The notes beneath the pieces were generated by a model. That model was not told the origin of the DNA. It worked only from the letters and a program-made list of their open reading frames with translations, and ran no database searches. A program made the translations under genes and the position numbers. This document shows, one piece after another, positions 63,299 to 64,000 of a stretch of DNA of 64,000 bases. The stretch's first letter is position 1; each line of letters starts with the position of its first letter. This DNA is from Melioribacteraceae bacterium (lineage in GTDB: Bacteria > Bacteroidota > Ignavibacteria > Ignavibacteriales > Melioribacteraceae), in assembly GCA_027030245.1 (NCBI GenBank), contig JALVFE010000040.1:100593-164592 (forward strand). Reading direction: 5' to 3'.

Positions 63299-63585
63299 TT
63301 ACTTATTACAAGGCCCTTCTGATAAATAATATTTATGATTTATTACAACTTTACCAATAACACATGTAGAGGAATATTCACTACAACAAGTACCTGCATC
63401 TTCTGCATAAGCATCAGTAGCATCAAATAATGTAATTTCAATGCCGAATAAAGAAATATCTCCTTTTGCAAGTTCGCTGCTATCCATTGTAGCTATCTTT
63501 ATGTTAGTAAACATAAGCAGTGTAAATAATGCAATTGCTATTGCTTTTCCAAGGTTTCTAACCTTTTTTTGGTTTTAACTGACAT
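63299..63585 (-). pseudogene. Second exported cysteine-rich peptide gene, frameshifted in the leader
   Basis: From ATG 63585, with AAGGAGG five bases before it, the frame reads MSVKTKKRLETLEKQ and stops. Restoring one G after the A7GG run gives MSVKTKKRVRNLGKAIAIA, matching the leader of peptide 1, and runs on to 63299 as 95 residues. The leader up to DAYA is nearly identical to peptide 1, and the tail AEDAGTCCSEYSSTC... also contains four cysteines but is otherwise different. Homopolymer sequencing error or true decay are both possible. Confidence 0.7.
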
Positions 63586-63601
63586 AAAGTCCTCCTTATT
63601 T

Positions 63602-64000
63602 TCATTTTTTATTAAATCTGCCCGGCCGGGCATTTATTGTTACAATCAAGCTTATTATTAAAAAAACTGTATTTCTTATAATCATCCCAAATCCGAAAGC
63701 GCTTTTTACTGTATTTCCAAAACATCCGCAATCTGTTCCATATCCGGCTATTGCTCCGTAAATACTAAAACCCAAGAATATTGTAAACAGTACTGTTATA
63801 AATGTTAAAGTAACTTTGGGTTTAGATTTCATTAAAAGTAACAATGCAAAACATATTTCCACAACCGGAAGTAATGTTGCAATAAGAATATGTAAACTTT
63901 CCGGAATAATTTTAATTAGTTTTAAAGTGTTTATTAACGGAACCGGGTCTATTATTTTAGCAATGCCGGAAAACAAAAGAACAGCTGCTATAAAATAATA
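63602..64000 (-). CDS. MauE/DoxX-type membrane protein (N-terminus beyond window)
   Basis: The last 132 codons of a protein with four membrane segments. The frame is open from 64000 with YYFIAAVLLFSGIAKIIDPVPL, the first helix of the family, so the start lies outside the window. The hallmark is DCGCFGN between the third and fourth segments, as in MauE, the membrane protein needed for assembling methylamine dehydrogenase disulfides. MauE-like proteins pass electrons between quinone and periplasmic thiols. It is 16 bases upstream of the second peptide gene, so likely in its transcript. Confidence 0.75.
   Translation of the reverse strand, partial: YYFIAAVLLFSGIAKIIDPVPLINTLKLIKIIPESLHILIATLLPVVEICFALLLLMKSKPKVTLTFITVLFTIFLGFSIYGAIAGYGTDCGCFGNTVKSAFGFGMIIRNTVFLIISLIVTINARPGRFNKK

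Overview
The window looks like a chromosomal segment of a low-GC member of the Bacteroidetes/Chlorobi group, most likely class Ignavibacteria. Three things in the sequence point there. Secreted proteins end in type IX secretion (T9SS) type A sorting domains (NYPNPFNP...IKYSIP...LKIYDVLGRE). There are PorV-like and TonB-dependent outer-membrane proteins. Housekeeping gene order (atpD-atpC apart from the rest of the ATP synthase; ybaB-recR) also fits. Most of the window is coded on the minus strand.

Region by region. 1-7.8 kb: end of a folate operon (folK cut by the window edge, folB), a DMT transporter and a PgeF/YfiH protein; then a repeat-rich gap; then fmt-def with a membrane protein and a secreted M1 peptidase. 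7.8-10.6 kb: a heat-shock operon hsp20-dnaK-hsp20 with a palindrome-rich divergent promoter facing birA and a cysteine desulfurase. 13-14.8 kb: atpDC. 14.8-15.9 kb: a 1.1-kb gap packed with REP-like palindromes. 15.9-28.5 kb: a T9SS/outer-membrane operon (two sorting-domain proteins, two lipoproteins, a TonB-dependent receptor, a PorV-like protein, an EEP-type nuclease with sorting domain), interrupted by a four-helix-bundle (23S rRNA IVS-type) gene cassette. 28.9-32.2 kb: lipA and a zinc-ribbon/LemA/HtpX trio. 32.2-34.1 kb: a RloA/RloB-type ATPase plus Toprim-like pair, a likely phage-defence module. 34.1-46.6 kb: an OmpA-family gene broken by one nonsense codon, tRNA-Gln, a UDP-glucuronate decarboxylase-like protein, ftsX, paralogous lipoproteins, recR-ybaB, phospholipid synthesis (psd-pssA), purS-purQ, tatA, gatA and an iodotyrosine-deiodinase-like flavoprotein.

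46.6-55.5 kb: an RND / adaptor / RND efflux set on the minus strand, with a DUF1016 (YhcG-type) PD-(D/E)xK nuclease gene, split by a one-base frameshift, lodged inside it. 55.6-64 kb, visibly more AT-rich, holds the most unusual content. The same three-gene order, small cysteine-rich exported peptide, then a GxGPGEF six-bladed beta-propeller, then a membrane-anchored thioredoxin-fold protein, is present twice, and a third copy has a propeller and a decayed thioredoxin gene but no recognisable peptide. With them are a MauE-like membrane protein (CGCFG motif) and an O-antigen-ligase/PglL-like polytopic protein with TPRs. The two peptides share a nearly identical 60-residue leader and have unrelated four-cysteine tails. 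This resembles, without being proven to be, the NVEALA-peptide / six-bladed-propeller loci of Bacteroidales; I read it as an uncharacterised peptide export and thiol-processing island that diversifies by duplication, with some copies already decayed.

Limits: all family assignments come from reading motifs; no searches were run. Start sites were changed where a Shine-Dalgarno or signal peptide made the choice clear.
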